A DNA stretch of 64,000 nt, taken from assembly GCF_016920785.2 (NCBI RefSeq), contig NW_024609857.1:134533094-134597093 (forward strand). The letters run 5' to 3'. This DNA comes from Ixodes scapularis (lineage: Eukaryota; Arthropoda; Arachnida; Ixodida; Ixodidae). This document shows, in pieces, positions 31,407 to 42,099 of the stretch; positions within the stretch are counted from its first letter, which is position 1, and each line of letters begins with the position of its first letter. Below the pieces are notes generated by a model. That model was not told where the DNA came from. It made no database searches and worked only from the letters and a program-made list of their open reading frames with translations. Position numbers and translations under genes: made by a program.

Positions 31407-32350
31407 GTGCAGGCCCCACCACGGACGCCGGGGAATTTCATTGGCGGTCTTCATGAAGATGTGGACAACTGGTTGAGCCAGTACGAGCGGGTCGCCCGGT
31501 TCAGCAGGTGGGTGCCTGAGCAGAGCCTACAGCCTACAGTAAGCGACACGCCATTGGTTGTTTCGGCGTTGGTTGGCTGTGTGGTGTTTTCTTGTTTGAG
31601 CCGTTTTTTAATAAAACTTCAGTTGATAGTCAGCGCTTGTCCTGTGCACTTCTCTCGCTGTCTTCGTCTTTTTGCGCGCTGTTTCCAATTTCCTACAGAA
31701 TGTGTACTTTGCTCTGGAAGGCACGGCATGCACCTTGCTCGGAAACCACGAAGCGTCAATTTCGTCGTGGGAAGAATTTCAGGCGGGCTCCGACGCACCT
31801 TTGCCAGCCAGCAGCGACGTCAGCGGGCCGAGGAAAGCCTCCAAACAAGAAGCCAAGAATCAAACGAGAGGGTCACAAGCTTCGTCAAAAACGTTCTTCG
31901 CTTCATGAACCGCGCCGACCTAAACGCACCCGAAGAACAAAAGCTGCGGGTCCTAATGCGGAGTGTGAAAGAAAACATCACCGGAGGCCTTATGCGGAGC
32001 CCGCCTACCAGCGTCGAAGGCTTCATAACTGAGGCAACAAACATCGAAAGTGTCCTTCAAGCACCGGCATCGCACTACCTGAGACTTCGCGTCTTCGCTG
32101 CCCTCTCGCCGTACAGCAGCAACACCCCGGACATCCGCGAGATCATCCGCGACATCGTCCGGGAGGAAATCAGAAGCTCCTGCCCGCTGCCAACCAGCCT
32201 GTTTTCCAGTCGATAGCTGAAGTTAATCCGAGATTAGGTTCAGCGGACATTCCAACCAGAGGCTACTGCCAGCGGCGAAGCACCCGAACAGCCCTCCCCT
32301 ACCTACGCCGCAGTAGCTCGGAGACACGCGCCACCTGCCCGGCAGTATTC
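31407..32350 (+). pseudogene. Ty3/gypsy gag relic with intron-like insertion
   Basis: NFIGGLHEDVDNWLSQYERV, then (after the insert) NVYFALEGTACTLL and SISSWEEFQAG, are gypsy capsid motifs. A homologous gag lies at 50957-51790 (LYEDVKDWIEQYDSVARHIG), where the two parts are contiguous. Here a 160-bp stretch (31539-31698) with GT...AG ends separates them. A further frame change occurs near 31790. The relic continues in QESNERVTSFVKNVLRFMNR and ends near 32350 without zinc knuckles. Confidence 0.7.
31533..31698 (+). repeat. Intron-like insertion flanked by CCTACAG repeats
   Basis: The heptamer CCTACAG occurs at 31526-31532, 31533-31539 and 31692-31698. The interval contains TTCAGTTGATAGTCAGCGC, also seen near the Penelope-like ends at about 45163-45181. 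A GTAAGC donor-like word starts at 31539. A pyrimidine-rich acceptor-like TTTCCTACAG ends at 31698. Removing 31539-31698 puts the two gag pieces in frame. Confidence 0.5.
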
Positions 32351-33800
32351 GTGTAAACTTGGCGGTTCGGCATATCTACTATTTCTCTTGCGCATTATCC
32401 TTTATTTCTTGGCTCGAAAAACTTTTGTCAACGTTATAAACAAGCCTTTCTTATAGGTATTACGCACGTTTGACCTCGGAAATCCCGAGGAACCATCGCT
32501 CTTGTAAAATGCAGTTCCAGGGTCACCGCATAGATGGCACCAGAATGCCAGTGTGTTCCCTCGTCCTAAGAACTTTTATGAAGTTTTAACAGATCTTGTC
32601 TCTCTCGGTCGTACTCGGTTGTAAGAGTGAGAACGGGCCTTAAGACTCAAGTTTTTGCCAACTGTGTTCATTTTCTTTGAATCTTGGAAAGTGCTTCCAA
32701 GATAGCAGTGCCCATACATCCTCCCGAAGTTGCTGGTGCATGCTTGGCACACCCTCAGAAGCTTCTGCCGTTGACTTTAGAAACTTGTGGACGGACACAT
32801 ACTGCGGTTCCATTTTCCAGTCAAGGCTACCCGCTTGCGCTGGCACAGCTTTCGCAGTTAGTTCATGGTGAGGCGAGACGAGGTATAGTGCCGTGCCATT
32901 TGCACATTCAAGATAGCAAAACCCACCCCATGTCGGCTCCGAGCGGCATGATGATGATACCCAAGAGCTACTTCGCGTATGGCCTATAAAACTTATATAA
33001 TGCACGATGCCGAACTTGCCAATTGCTGCATAGTTTGAGCCGGGAAGGTAGCCATGCAGCAAGCCACGCACCTGCAATTGCACCCACTTTGGCAGGTGTA
33101 ATGGGCTTCCTTCCCACGGCGCCATACTTTGTCACGCCTGGAAGGTTGGCCTGTCACACGCCTATCGACTAGGTCCTCGCCCTTGTAGAGGCACCGGGCC
33201 AACAGGATCAGCAGCGCGAGTCGAACTTGGCCTTACCTAAGGCCCAGTAAAATTTTTCTTCTGGTAGGGAAACCCTCCTCGAGGTAACACTGCAAGTGTA
33301 AACATAATCTTAAATAAACAAGCAAGCTCAAGCAAGTTTTAGTTAAGGTATAGTGCCTGGACGTATTCCCCACTGGTGCAATTGCCATCATGTTCCTCCC
33401 ATGTATTAACAGTTGTCCCAAGGAAGCAACAATGATGTTACAAAACCGAAAGTGTCATGCTGTCTAAAGTCTGCAGTTGGTCTTCAAAACTTTGGAGAAT
33501 AAGACAAGCAGGCACAAGTGCCGCTGTCGTCATGGCGTCCCAACTTGTGACTGTGAAGTGACTGTGGACTGTCAAGGCACCGAAAAGAATGGTGCGGCAA
33601 ACACACCGGATGGCTAAACCCGCCTAAAACCCCTTGATGAGTTTGTGCTAGTTTCGTAAGTGGCATCAAAGCGCCTGAGCAGGAGCCCCGTGCAGCACTT
33701 GGAAGCAAATGGCAGTGTAGCCCTGAAATGAAAGGCACTTGGAAGTGAGTGGCAGCACAGCCCTCACTCGCGGCACGTCTTTCTTGCTTTCAGAAAATTA
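32351..33800. other. Unassigned DNA with one 161-codon minus-strand ORF
   Basis: An open frame on the minus strand (32640-33125) starts MAPWEGSPLHLPKWVQL and contains YVSVHKFLKSTAEASEGV. I recognise no domain, and the opposite strand is also partly open. No TE terminus is clear. It could be a decayed element or a chance ORF. Confidence 0.3.
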
Positions 33801-33950
33801 AGGCTGGACCGCATGTAAGCGAGACAAGCATTGGCGACAGCGACGGAGATTTCTCGCTGTCGCTTCTAACGCTGCTCGGTTCTTGAATTACTAGAAAACG
33901 TCGCTCATCGCATTGATCGCTTGCTCCTGTCGCTTTCATGCAGTGTGCCT
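33801..33950. mobile_element. Putative 150-bp MITE
   Basis: AGGCTGGACCGCATGTAAGC at the left is mirrored imperfectly by CGCTTTCATGCAGTGTGCCT at the right. Short inner dyads (GCGACAGCGA, TCGCTGTCGC) follow. The ends resemble, loosely, the TIR style at 24175. The target duplication is not clear. Confidence 0.45.
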
Positions 33951-34640
33951 CGTCATGCGGCTGAGCGATAGAAAAAGGGACGCCATCGCTTGTCTCGTAG
34001 CTCCCTTTATGGTTGTCGGCGCTTGCGAAAATGTGAAGTGTGAATTTTATGTAGGGCTTTGTCCATGTCGATTCTCAGACTGCGGGTAGAACTTTGGATT
34101 TCAGTGAAATACGACCATATGATTTCTCTTTGCCTATGTACTGAGGAGGAAAACTGAGGAGGAAGTAGTTGAAAAATCAGTTTATGATCTCTTCAAGAGA
34201 GTTGTTCGAAACACCTCGTTTTTTGTTGTTTTTTGGCCTTCTACAGTGCCGTCCGACAGCACTCCACCCGCGCCTACAAGTGCCATCCGACAGAAAGTCG
34301 AACAGCACGTGTATCCCTGGGGTGGGAGCTCGTTAACCAACCCCCCGCCTACATTCATGCCGCCTCGCGGCGACAGCATGCGGCTGCTAATTCCAAAACT
34401 ATTAACCTACTTGGCCCCGTTGCACATGCCGCTTTGCAGCGTCCAGCCCCTCTGTCCCATACCAAGCCCCGCTGACCCCCATGTACCTCCGAAATGGACG
34501 CCCATACCGTTTTGCTAAGCAAAGTTTCGTCGACAACATCAGTTTTTTTTTTTTCCCAGTGTTAATGGTACAAAAGAAATGTCGTAAATATCGCCAAATG
34601 CCTCGACGAAACAAAATGTTCGAGAAAAAGATTTAAAAAA
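33951..34640. other. Unassigned spacer with inverted GTGCCGTCCGAC motifs
   Basis: GTGCCGTCCGACAGCACTCC and AAGTGCCATCCGACAG (34247-34292) recur in reverse complement at about 34739-34817 (CATTCGGACGGCACTTG, GTGCCGTCGGACGG). This is a diverged inverted repeat about 500 bp apart. The ORFs in it lack domains. Confidence 0.35.
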
Positions 34641-34700
34641 GTAAGTCCACACTGTGGATCGAACCCGGGTCCGCTGCCTATGAGGCAAGCTACGCTACAA
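34641..34700 (-). repeat. tRNA-like segment
   Basis: On the minus strand a box-A-like TAGCGTAGCTTGCC is followed at tRNA spacing by a box-B-like CCCGGGTTCGATCCACAG. A full tRNA fold is not convincing. A tRNA-derived SINE is likelier. Confidence 0.4.
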
Positions 34701-35009
34701 TTTAAAACTTGTTTTGACAATTCGCTTTGCACAAGACATTCGGACGGCACTTGAAGGCGTGAGTGGAGTGCCATTGCACGGCACGTGTACGTTCTGCAAG
34801 GGTGCCGTCGGACGGTACTCGACACTACATTATATATATATATATATTTTTTGTAACTACTCAATGCGCGTTTCCTCCCACAACCTTCGCAATAAACTAC
34901 AGCCAGAGGGCAAGCAAATAAGTGCAACATATACAGCATTTTGTATAAAAAGTCCGTGCCCCAGTCATAAAATGACTCTTTATACTCTTCGCAAGCAATA
35001 TCATCAATA

Positions 35010-35071
35010 CAGAGAATCGAACACCCGCAGTGAAAGCAAACGGGATGAAAATACGAGCGCTATCACCTAAT
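35010..35071 (-). repeat. tRNA-like segment
   Basis: On the minus strand a box-A-like TTAGGTGATAGCGCTCG and a box-B-like GGGTGTTCGATTCTC occur at tRNA spacing. It is probably a SINE or pseudo-tRNA. Confidence 0.4.
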
Positions 35072-35180
35072 GGGTACCTTTAACAGTCATGGGTTCAGCG
35101 AAACACACCGCCTAGTTAGGTGGTACCAAGCCGACACCCGATTTGTAGAACTCGTCTTGCCCACCGATACACTTACAAAG

Positions 35181-35218
35181 TCCCCCCCCCCCCCCCTCCC
35201 CCCCCCCCCCCCCCCCCG
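35181..35218. repeat. Poly-C tract
   Basis: About 38 bases, all C except one T. It can form G-quadruplex on the other strand and may also be a sequencing or assembly weak point. Confidence 0.9.
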
Positions 35219-35711
35219 GCTTCGGTGGGACCCTCGCCTCCGTGTGCGTTCCCGCAATCTGACTGCTCGATCAGTGACAGGTCGGTTCCCGGACTTCCTT
35301 GGGAAAAGCTCGAAGGTCATCCAATGCGCGAAGTACGTGTGCGACAAGGAGCCGCACACGTTCGCCTTCACGCTTCCTGCACACACACACAAGGACACGT
35401 CACAAACGCTCCGAAAAGAAAGCACTGAAAAAGTAAAACAAATGGGCGAGTACTCACCAAGTAGACTCAAACACTCCGCTGGTTCCATGGGCACGCCGGC
35501 ACCGTGGACACTTTTTGTCTTTCGAAGAACGTTCTTAGATGTTTTTTCGAAAGCCTAAATGCCTGAACCCGCCCGAAAGTTTGCAGCTTGCTTTGTTTTT
35601 GAATTTGGTTACGGTGGCGATGGCGTTGCGGCGACGTTCGCTGGTTTTGACTACAGTGGTTACGACGAAACTCATTTGACGCAACGTCAATGTTCCTGTT
35701 TTAGTCGACAT
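35219..35711. other. Unassigned left flank of the large gypsy element
   Basis: No domain-bearing ORF. The ORFs at 35070-35558 and 35559-35873 read through the poly-C tract or into the LTR and are not convincing genes. The flank ends with the ACAT target word. Confidence 0.4.
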
Positions 35712-36001
35712 TGTGGTCGGTTTGCCTTGCTGCATACCCGACCCGGAGGAATAACACGGAGCCAACGGTTTCAACAACAAGAAACTACATTTAATGGAAC
35801 ATGGACGAGACGATTAACATGGTTACCAGCGGCGCCTGAGTCCAGGCAGCGACTCCCTGTGCGCCGCCTCTGATGCGCCTTATCAAGGCGGCGCACGCGA
35901 TGTGCGCGTGGCTGGCGTGACGTCGCCGCCACGCGGGAAAAGTTCGGCACCCTTGCCTCGCAGTCGGGCAATTGGGCTGGGGAGCCGCCAGGGTGCCCAC
36001 A
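35712..36001 (-). repeat. 3' LTR of the large gypsy element
   Basis: It starts (minus) TGTGGGCACCCTGGCGGC and ends GCAAACCGACCACA. It differs from the partner LTR by a few bases. AATGGAAC versus AATGGGAC is one visible difference. Confidence 0.93.
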
Positions 36002-36870
36002 CTTCCCCCCCCCCCCCCCTCAAGCTTCGTCCGACATGTCGATGACGGGAGACGTTGTGGGCGTCAGGGGGTGGATGGCGCTATTGGGCGGACTGACGTT
36101 GTAAGTCCGGCCGGCGCCTGCTGGACGAGCGCGGCGGCTGCTGACGAGCGCGGCGGCTCGGTCAGCTCCAGCTTGTCACTTGAGCTTGTTCTGGACCAGG
36201 CCTCCACCTTGTTGCTCTGGACCGCCTCCAGCAGGTGGCTGCTCATGGTCCTTGATCCGAGCCAGCTGCCGCTCCATCCTGTAGAGGGTGGCGGCGGTTC
36301 ATGGTTCCCCATGGGCCGCCCCTGGCGCGCCGACGTCCTTGGTGGCCCGGTCCACCATGAGACCGCCCGCCGTGTCATTCCGATGGCGGCTGTGGTGACG
36401 GTGTTGTCCATGAACCAGCTCCACAGAAAAACAAGAAAGCAGACGACATGGAGCTCAGTTGAGGGTTTAGCCTGACGTTATCTTCGCACCCTTCCCGAAA
36501 GTTTAATATAACGCATCTGAGGTGGGCACACAATCTTCTCCCCGCTCTCTTGAAAAGGGGGCAGATCCGTGGAAGTTGAAAACTACCCCCAAGATGCGAG
36601 AGAGGCGAAGCCGAGTAAAAAAAAAATGGTTCCTCTCTCTTTGCTGTCACCGACGTCGCAGGTTATACCGCCGCCTTGGTGGAGACAATTGGGTTTCCGG
36701 AACGGGACTGCCGTCAGTGTCGTTCCGGTCCTTCGAGGAATATTCGTCTTCTGCTTGGAAAAATTGTTTAAGGTCGGTGACATGAACAGGTACGGTTTCC
36801 TCACTAGACTCACAGTGAACTAATTTGTAAGTGAGCGGTGAGCACTTTCATGCACGCGAAACGGACCTTC
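36002..36870 (-). other. Post-integrase region of the large gypsy element
   Basis: It lies between the end of the integrase frame and the polypurine tract. No chromodomain or envelope-like domain is recognisable. Minus-strand frames break up quickly. A plus-strand ORF here (35972-36475) overlaps the LTR edge and looks like a composition artefact. Confidence 0.45.
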
Positions 36871-38207
36871 TCACCTGTTGGCGAGGGAGGCTGCGAAGCC
36901 TCGAGCGGCGTCACTCAATGGGTGAGTACGCCGAAATACAAAATCTCCCACCTCGAACTGCAAGTCACGTCGCCCCTGGTTGTACTGTTCTGCCTGCTGT
37001 ACTCGGGCGACGTCGAGATTTTCTCGGGTCTCTCGAAGGTTATCGGAGAAGCGCTTTCGCAGGTCCTCTGCGAACTGCACGTAGGGGCGAAGCCTTCCCC
37101 CTGACTCTGTAGAAAGGAGACTGTTAAAAAGCGGGAACGCGAGCTCCTTGCCGAAATTCAATTGGGCAGCAGTGAGAACCGTTGACCGATTAGTGGTCGT
37201 ACGGGTTGCGAATGTCAGCTCGGGCAGTTTCGCGTCCCAGTCCTTGTGGCGCTCTGTGTAGGCCACTAACATCATCTTAAGGTTCCCATTTACCCTTTCC
37301 GTGATGTTTGCTTGGGGGTGGTATGGGGAAGTTCTTTTGTGCTTGATTCCCAGCACCGCGCATGCGTCCACGAACACCTTACTCGTGAGATAGGAGGCAT
37401 TATCGCTTACAAGCTGTGCAGGAAAGCCAAACCTGGCGAATGTTTCGAGTCAACACTCCCCGATTTTTGCGAATTTAGCTTACGCAAAGGGAACAACTCT
37501 TCCCACTTCGTGAAGTGGTCGGTTACCACGAACAAGTACTGATTGCCGCGGGTACTACGTGGGAAGGGGCCCATGACGTCAGGGCAACAAATCTGCCAAG
37601 GGCTGTGACTCGCGATTGGTTGCATGAGACCGGGGGGCTGGCCACCACGTGGTTTTGCCTTCTGGCACACCGAGCAGCTACGAGCATATCGGAGCACATC
37701 CTGCATCATGCCTGGCCAGGTAGATATTTGGGATAACTTTTCGTAAGTTTTGCTCCCACTGCTGTGTCCTGCCAAGGCAGAGTCCTGCATGTATCGGATG
37801 AAACGCTTACGTAGCTTGCGGGGTATCACGGTCCGGAATGCCGAGCCATCCGGATCGTCGTCGGCCTGGGGGATGTAGCGCAGCAGGAGGCCGTCGTCGC
37901 ACATCAAGTAGGAGTCGAACTCCTCGTCACTTGGGCGGTCGACTGGACCTCTTGCTGCCAGCCAAGCGGACACGCGTTGGCAGAGTCCGTCATCCAGCTG
38001 CGCCTTGCGAAGCTCCTCGCGGCTCACCAATGTACCCCACCGTGAATCTGGGGATCCTCGTGTCGTGGCCGCGACGGTCACCAAGCCATGGGTATCCTGC
38101 GAGTGCTCCTCGGGAAGTGGAGCACGAGAAAGCGCATCAGCAACTTTGTTGTTGACCCCGGGCGGTACACAATGGAGTAGTCGTACTGTTGTAGCGTAAG
38201 CGCCCAA
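36871..38207 (-). pseudogene. Gypsy integrase (HHCC, DDE) with frameshift
   Basis: The first frame (37407-38207) has the end of RNase H/tether (NKVADALSRAP). The zinc-binding HHCC region follows (GHSSGSKTYEKL, WPGMMQDVLRYARSCSVCQ), then the first catalytic Asp (CPDVMGPFPRSTRGNQYLFV). The second frame (36871-37377) has TSPYHPQANITERVNGNLK with the catalytic Glu. It also has the post-core region LQFEVGDFVFRRTHPLSDAA, which precedes a GPY/F-like end. The frame is lost near 37440. A shift also separates it from the RT/RNase H frame near 38150. Confidence 0.85.
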
Positions 38208-39526
38208 CGAGCAAGACGTCCAGCTGGATTCTTAAGTCCCCTTAGCCATGATAGCGCTAAGTGATCAGATAGAATGTGGAACGTTGCGCCATCTAGGTAC
38301 ATATCGAAGCGCTTTAAAGCACGAATAATGGCGAGACATTCACGTTCTGCGACACTGTAGTTGCGCTCGGCTGGAGTTAGCCTGTGGCTCGTGAAAGCAA
38401 CTGGCCGAAGCACACCGCCATACTCCTGCAGCAAGACAGCAGCCAGGCCACAGTCGCTTGCATCTGTCTGCAGAACGAACGGCTTGTTCAAGTCTGGGAG
38501 CTGTAAACAAGCGTTGTCAGTCACGGCTTTTGAAAGGACTGCGAATGAGCATTGTTCTTGTTCGGCCCAACACCACTTGACGCCTTTTTTTAGAAAATGA
38601 TTGAGCGGTTGCGATATCTCGGAACAGTGTGGAATGAAATCCCTGTAGAACACAATCATTCCGAGGTATCTTTGTAGCCTCTTTACGTCATGTGGGCTTG
38701 GGTATTCCGTTAGCGCGCGCAACTTACCTTCGTTGGGGCGGAGCGTGCCGTTATCCATTTTGGGCGCGGCTAACTGAACCTTTCCGGGATGAATCGTGAG
38801 CCCAGCATTACGAATTCGCTCAAGTACAATGCGAAGGTGCTCGACATGCTCTTCGAAAGTTCTCGAGAAAACCACCACGTCATCCATGTATGCCATGGCA
38901 AATTCGTACTTCGAGTTCCCAAGTACAACATCCATCAGGCGTTGAAACCTGGCTGGAGAGTTAGACAAGCGAAACGGCAGTCGGGTGAACTCGAACAACC
39001 CTCTGTGGCAGATGAAAGCCGTTTTTGGAACGTCTGATGGGTGAATCTCGATCTGAAGGAACCCGCGACTGCAATCCAGCGTTGTAAACACGGTCGTGTT
39101 ACCGAGCGCGTACATCACGGAGGAAATGCTGGGGAAAAGGTAGCTGTCTCGTATGGAAACATCGTTAAGCCGCCTGTAATCCACACAGAGTCTGGCTGTT
39201 CCGTCTTTTTTCGGAGCGAGAACAACGGGGAATGCCCAGGGGCTCGTCGACTCACGTACTGAACCGATGTCGATCATTTCCTCGAGCGCCGCATCAAGGA
39301 GTGCCCTTTTGTGGACGCTGATCGGTCGAGGGTTGCACCTTCGAGGCGGCGCGTCACCGGTTTCAATGCGGTGCAGCAGAATGTCAGTCTTTTCAGGTGT
39401 TTCCGTGAACATAGGAGAGAAAGACTCCAGGACGGCTTGCAGCTCCTGCTTCTGCTGGCTGCTTGCGGGGCACTTTCGCAACGCTTCTCGAACTCCGGCA
39501 GGCAAGACGTCTGGCACCGTGGTGAA
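38078..39526 (-). pseudogene. Gypsy reverse transcriptase and RNase H
   Basis: The frame opens at the nested-insertion boundary and was in frame with the protease ORF before the insertion (the two codon phases agree once the insert and one copy of its duplication are removed). RT blocks are SPWAFPVVLAPKKDGTARLC (about residues 92-111), TTLDCSRGFLQI and the catalytic YMDDVVVF (about residues 210-217). Shortly after (about residue 250) the usual FLGH-type segment is missing, an apparent small in-frame deletion. RNase H follows with LQTDASDCGLAAVL (about residue 350), YSVAERECLAI and HILSDHLAL. Counterparts of the catalytic acidic residues are visible. Confidence 0.88.
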
Positions 39527-39814
39527 TTCATTTTAAAAAACAGCGCGAATACCACACGGACAAGAAGGAGGAACACACAGGAGGAGGCACTGACTATCAA
39601 CTGTCTATTCAAAACACATACATAGAAATTCACGCGAGGTCAGCTTCTTCTTTTTCCTCCTCCAGTCATTCGCCATTAAGCACGCAACATTGTAAATCAT
39701 ATCAAATTAAAACACACGAGTGCATTAACGCACACCAGCACAGGTATAAGTCATCGCGTCTTCCTCCTCTTTTCTTCTTTCTTGGATCTTCAATCTCGAT
39801 CTTCAATTCTCAGG

Positions 39815-40150
39815 TCAACCCATGTCCAAAAAAATTACCTCACTGTCCACTAGGCTAATGGATGGTTGGCTCACGCACCCGGGTTTTCGTTTTGCTATAT
39901 GATAAGCTTCTACTGCCTCCCTCGATAGCTGATCCTTGTGTATAAACAGCACTTTTGTGTCACTACATTTTGGCTCACATCCACAATCACGGCAGTGGAC
40001 AGCTAAATGGGAGTACGCGTTACCTTTTAATGAACTGTGGTGTTCGCGTAGTCGAATGTTGAGGCAACGTCCCGTCTGACCTATATATGAGTGACGGCAT
40101 GAGAAACGTATTTCATAAACGGTCCCCTGTGCACAGGATACGAACTTCAT
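39815..40150 (-). pseudogene. Penelope GIY-YIG endonuclease, minus copy
   Basis: KFVSCAQGTVYEIRFSCRHS, then YIGQTGRCLNIRLREHHSSL, match the GIY-YIG nuclease (VYE...YIG, conserved Arg, then later Glu in VEAYHIAKR). In Penelope-like elements this domain lies C-terminal to the RT. The linking segment upstream is split by the LTR element at 40214-42124. The frame itself is open to the stop after FLDMG. Confidence 0.82.
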
Positions 40151-40399
40151 GCCATGCTTGACGCGACATCCAAACAGTTCTGGGTTACTTTTCCTGTCAG
40201 CACGCTTATTAACTGTGATGTATCGCGAGTAAGACCCAGTAGCAACCGTTAGTCGCTCGGCTCGTTCGTTTTAATCATGGCTCCCGACTGACCGAGACCC
40301 GTGCTCTTTCAAACCGCGCGCTCTCAGCACGCGGGGACCGCGCGCATCCCAACATGTCCCGCTATCTGATAGCATAAGCAGATACATCACATCTTCCCC

Positions 40400-41433
40400 T
40401 CACTTGGCTGTGGTCCCGTATCTTTTGGGCGGTCTTCGCTCTTGCGTTCCTGCCCGGATGGGCATAGCCACAGGCTCGGACAGTTCGTGGCCTTCTGCAC
40501 TTATCGCGTCAGCTGGTACCTCTTCGGCCTGAACGTCCAAGCCCCAGGCTGCTGAGGGTGTATCACTGGACCGATGCGCAGCTAATAGCCTTGGTCGTAT
40601 GTGGTCCATGTGCCGTCGAACTAGTCCGTCTTCTGTCTGGATTATCCATGACCGCGAACCCTGGCGCTCTGTGATGACCCCCGACATCCAAGTTCGTCCA
40701 CTTGGGAACTTCAGAACCCATACGGATTGTCCCACCATAAACTGGCGTGGATTTTCGGTTGTCGCTTGTACCTCGTCCTTGGGTACGCGTATCAGTCTCT
40801 CAAGTGGCGATGGCAACTCTCGTCCAAACATCATCCACGCTGGTGTCTTGCCTGTCGCCGTGTGCATTGTGGTATGTTGCTTGTAGAGGAACCGTGGTAG
40901 AAAACACTTCAATTCCTCCCTTTCTCTTTTAGCAAGTGCCTGCTTCAGCTGCTGCACCATCCGTTCCGCTTGACCGTTTGTTGCGGGGTGGTACGGCGCA
41001 CTTGTGACCGGCAAAACTGCATTTAAGCGGTAAAATGTCTTTATCTCATTGGAAACAAAAGCCGACCCATTATCCGATACGACTTTTCGTGGTACACCAA
41101 ACGTCGCAAAACGTTGCGTAACTCGCAGATAACGGATGCTGAGGTCATACTCGAAATAGCACGTACTTCAAGCCATTTAGTGAACGCATCCACAATGACC
41201 AGGAACACTTTTCCGTCCACCGGTCCCGCAAAGTCTACATGAAGGGTGTCCCACGGAGTCGACGGTCTTTCCCACGTTGGGCTGCTTCCCTTGGGTATCA
41301 CCTTCTGGTGTCGCTGACACGTGTCGCACTTGGCCACACAGGACTCAATCTCCTTGTCGATCCCCGGCCACCAGAGGTAACTTCGGGCGCAAGCCTTCAT
41401 GGCGATCACTCCCCTGTGTCCTGCATGTACCAA
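40400..41433 (-). pseudogene. Integrase of the small LTR element, frameshifted
   Basis: The first frame (41041-41433) has HAGHRGVIAMKACARSYLWW, then CDTCQRHQKV (HHCC zinc region). LHVDFAGPVDGKVFLVIVDA follows with the first catalytic Asp. After a shift near 41130 the second frame (40400-41014) has SAPYHPATNGQAERMVQQLK, with the catalytic Glu. A C-terminal region (VGQSVWVLKF, SWIIQTEDGLVRRHMDHIRP) resembles the gypsy integrase tail. Both domains are recognisable but cannot be read as one protein. Confidence 0.8.
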
Positions 41434-41896
41434 GGCAGATAACGGATGCCTCTGGTCTCATAGAGGTGGGAATTACGATGCGCGATCCCCAGATTAGGCA
41501 ACCTCGGTGTATTGATAGTTCCGTGGACTTCATCTTGTAGGCTGTGAAACGCTCGCCAGCTAGCTTCTTTAAAGCTGCGACATAGCTCGATATCGACTCG
41601 CCCACCTGCTGCTCTCTTCGCTGAAACCTCGTCCTACTGAAAAGCTCCGACGGCCGCGGGTCGTAGTGTTTCTTCAATGTCGCCATGAGCTCGTCGAAAC
41701 TGACCTCACCAGGAGTCTTTGGTCCCACGAGCGCTCGTACAACTTCATAGGTTTTGGCTCCGCAAAGGGTCAGCAGTAAAGCCCTCTTCTTTGAAGGCTC
41801 CAGCACTCCGTTTGCTTCGCAGTAGAATCCAAGTCGCTCTGCCCAAGAGGGCCACGCTGTTCCATCAAATTCTTCCAGCTTGCCCTGGGTAGCCAT
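41345..41896 (-). CDS. Gag-like protein of the small LTR element, truncated
   Basis: MATQGKLEEFDGTAWPSWAE, then LLTLCGAKTYEVVRALVGPK and SRTRFQRREQQVGESISSYV, are typical of retrotransposon gag capsids of the K02A2.6-like gypsy group. After about residue 128 the match to gag ends. The frame runs into the deletion joint in front of the integrase, without zinc knuckles or protease. It starts just inside the 5' LTR. Confidence 0.75.
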   Translation of the reverse strand: MATQGKLEEFDGTAWPSWAERLGFYCEANGVLEPSKKRALLLTLCGAKTYEVVRALVGPKTPGEVSFDELMATLKKHYDPRPSELFSRTRFQRREQQVGESISSYVAALKKLAGERFTAYKMKSTELSIHRGCLIWGSRIVIPTSMRPEASVICLGTCRTQGSDRHEGLRPKLPLVAGDRQGD

Positions 41897-42099
41897 CGTT
41901 CACTCGCCCTTGTGGTGTCTGTTCACCGACCTCGTCGCCAAAAGTGTGATGTATCGCGAGTAAGACCCAATAGCAGCCGTTAGTCGCTCGACTCGTTCGT
42001 TTTAATCATGGTTCCCGACTGACCGAGACCCGTGCTCTTTCAAACCGCGCGCTCTCAGCACGCGGGGACCGCGCGCTTCCCAACATGTCCCGCCATCTG

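Noticed and set aside
34247..34820. GTGCCGTCCGAC inverted repeats as a transposon
   Set aside because: The arms are diverged and I could not define ends or a target duplication.
35972..36475. 167-codon plus-strand ORF
   Set aside because: It overlaps the edge of the 3' LTR and the poly-C (polypurine) tract, lies antisense within the gypsy element, and has no recognisable domain.
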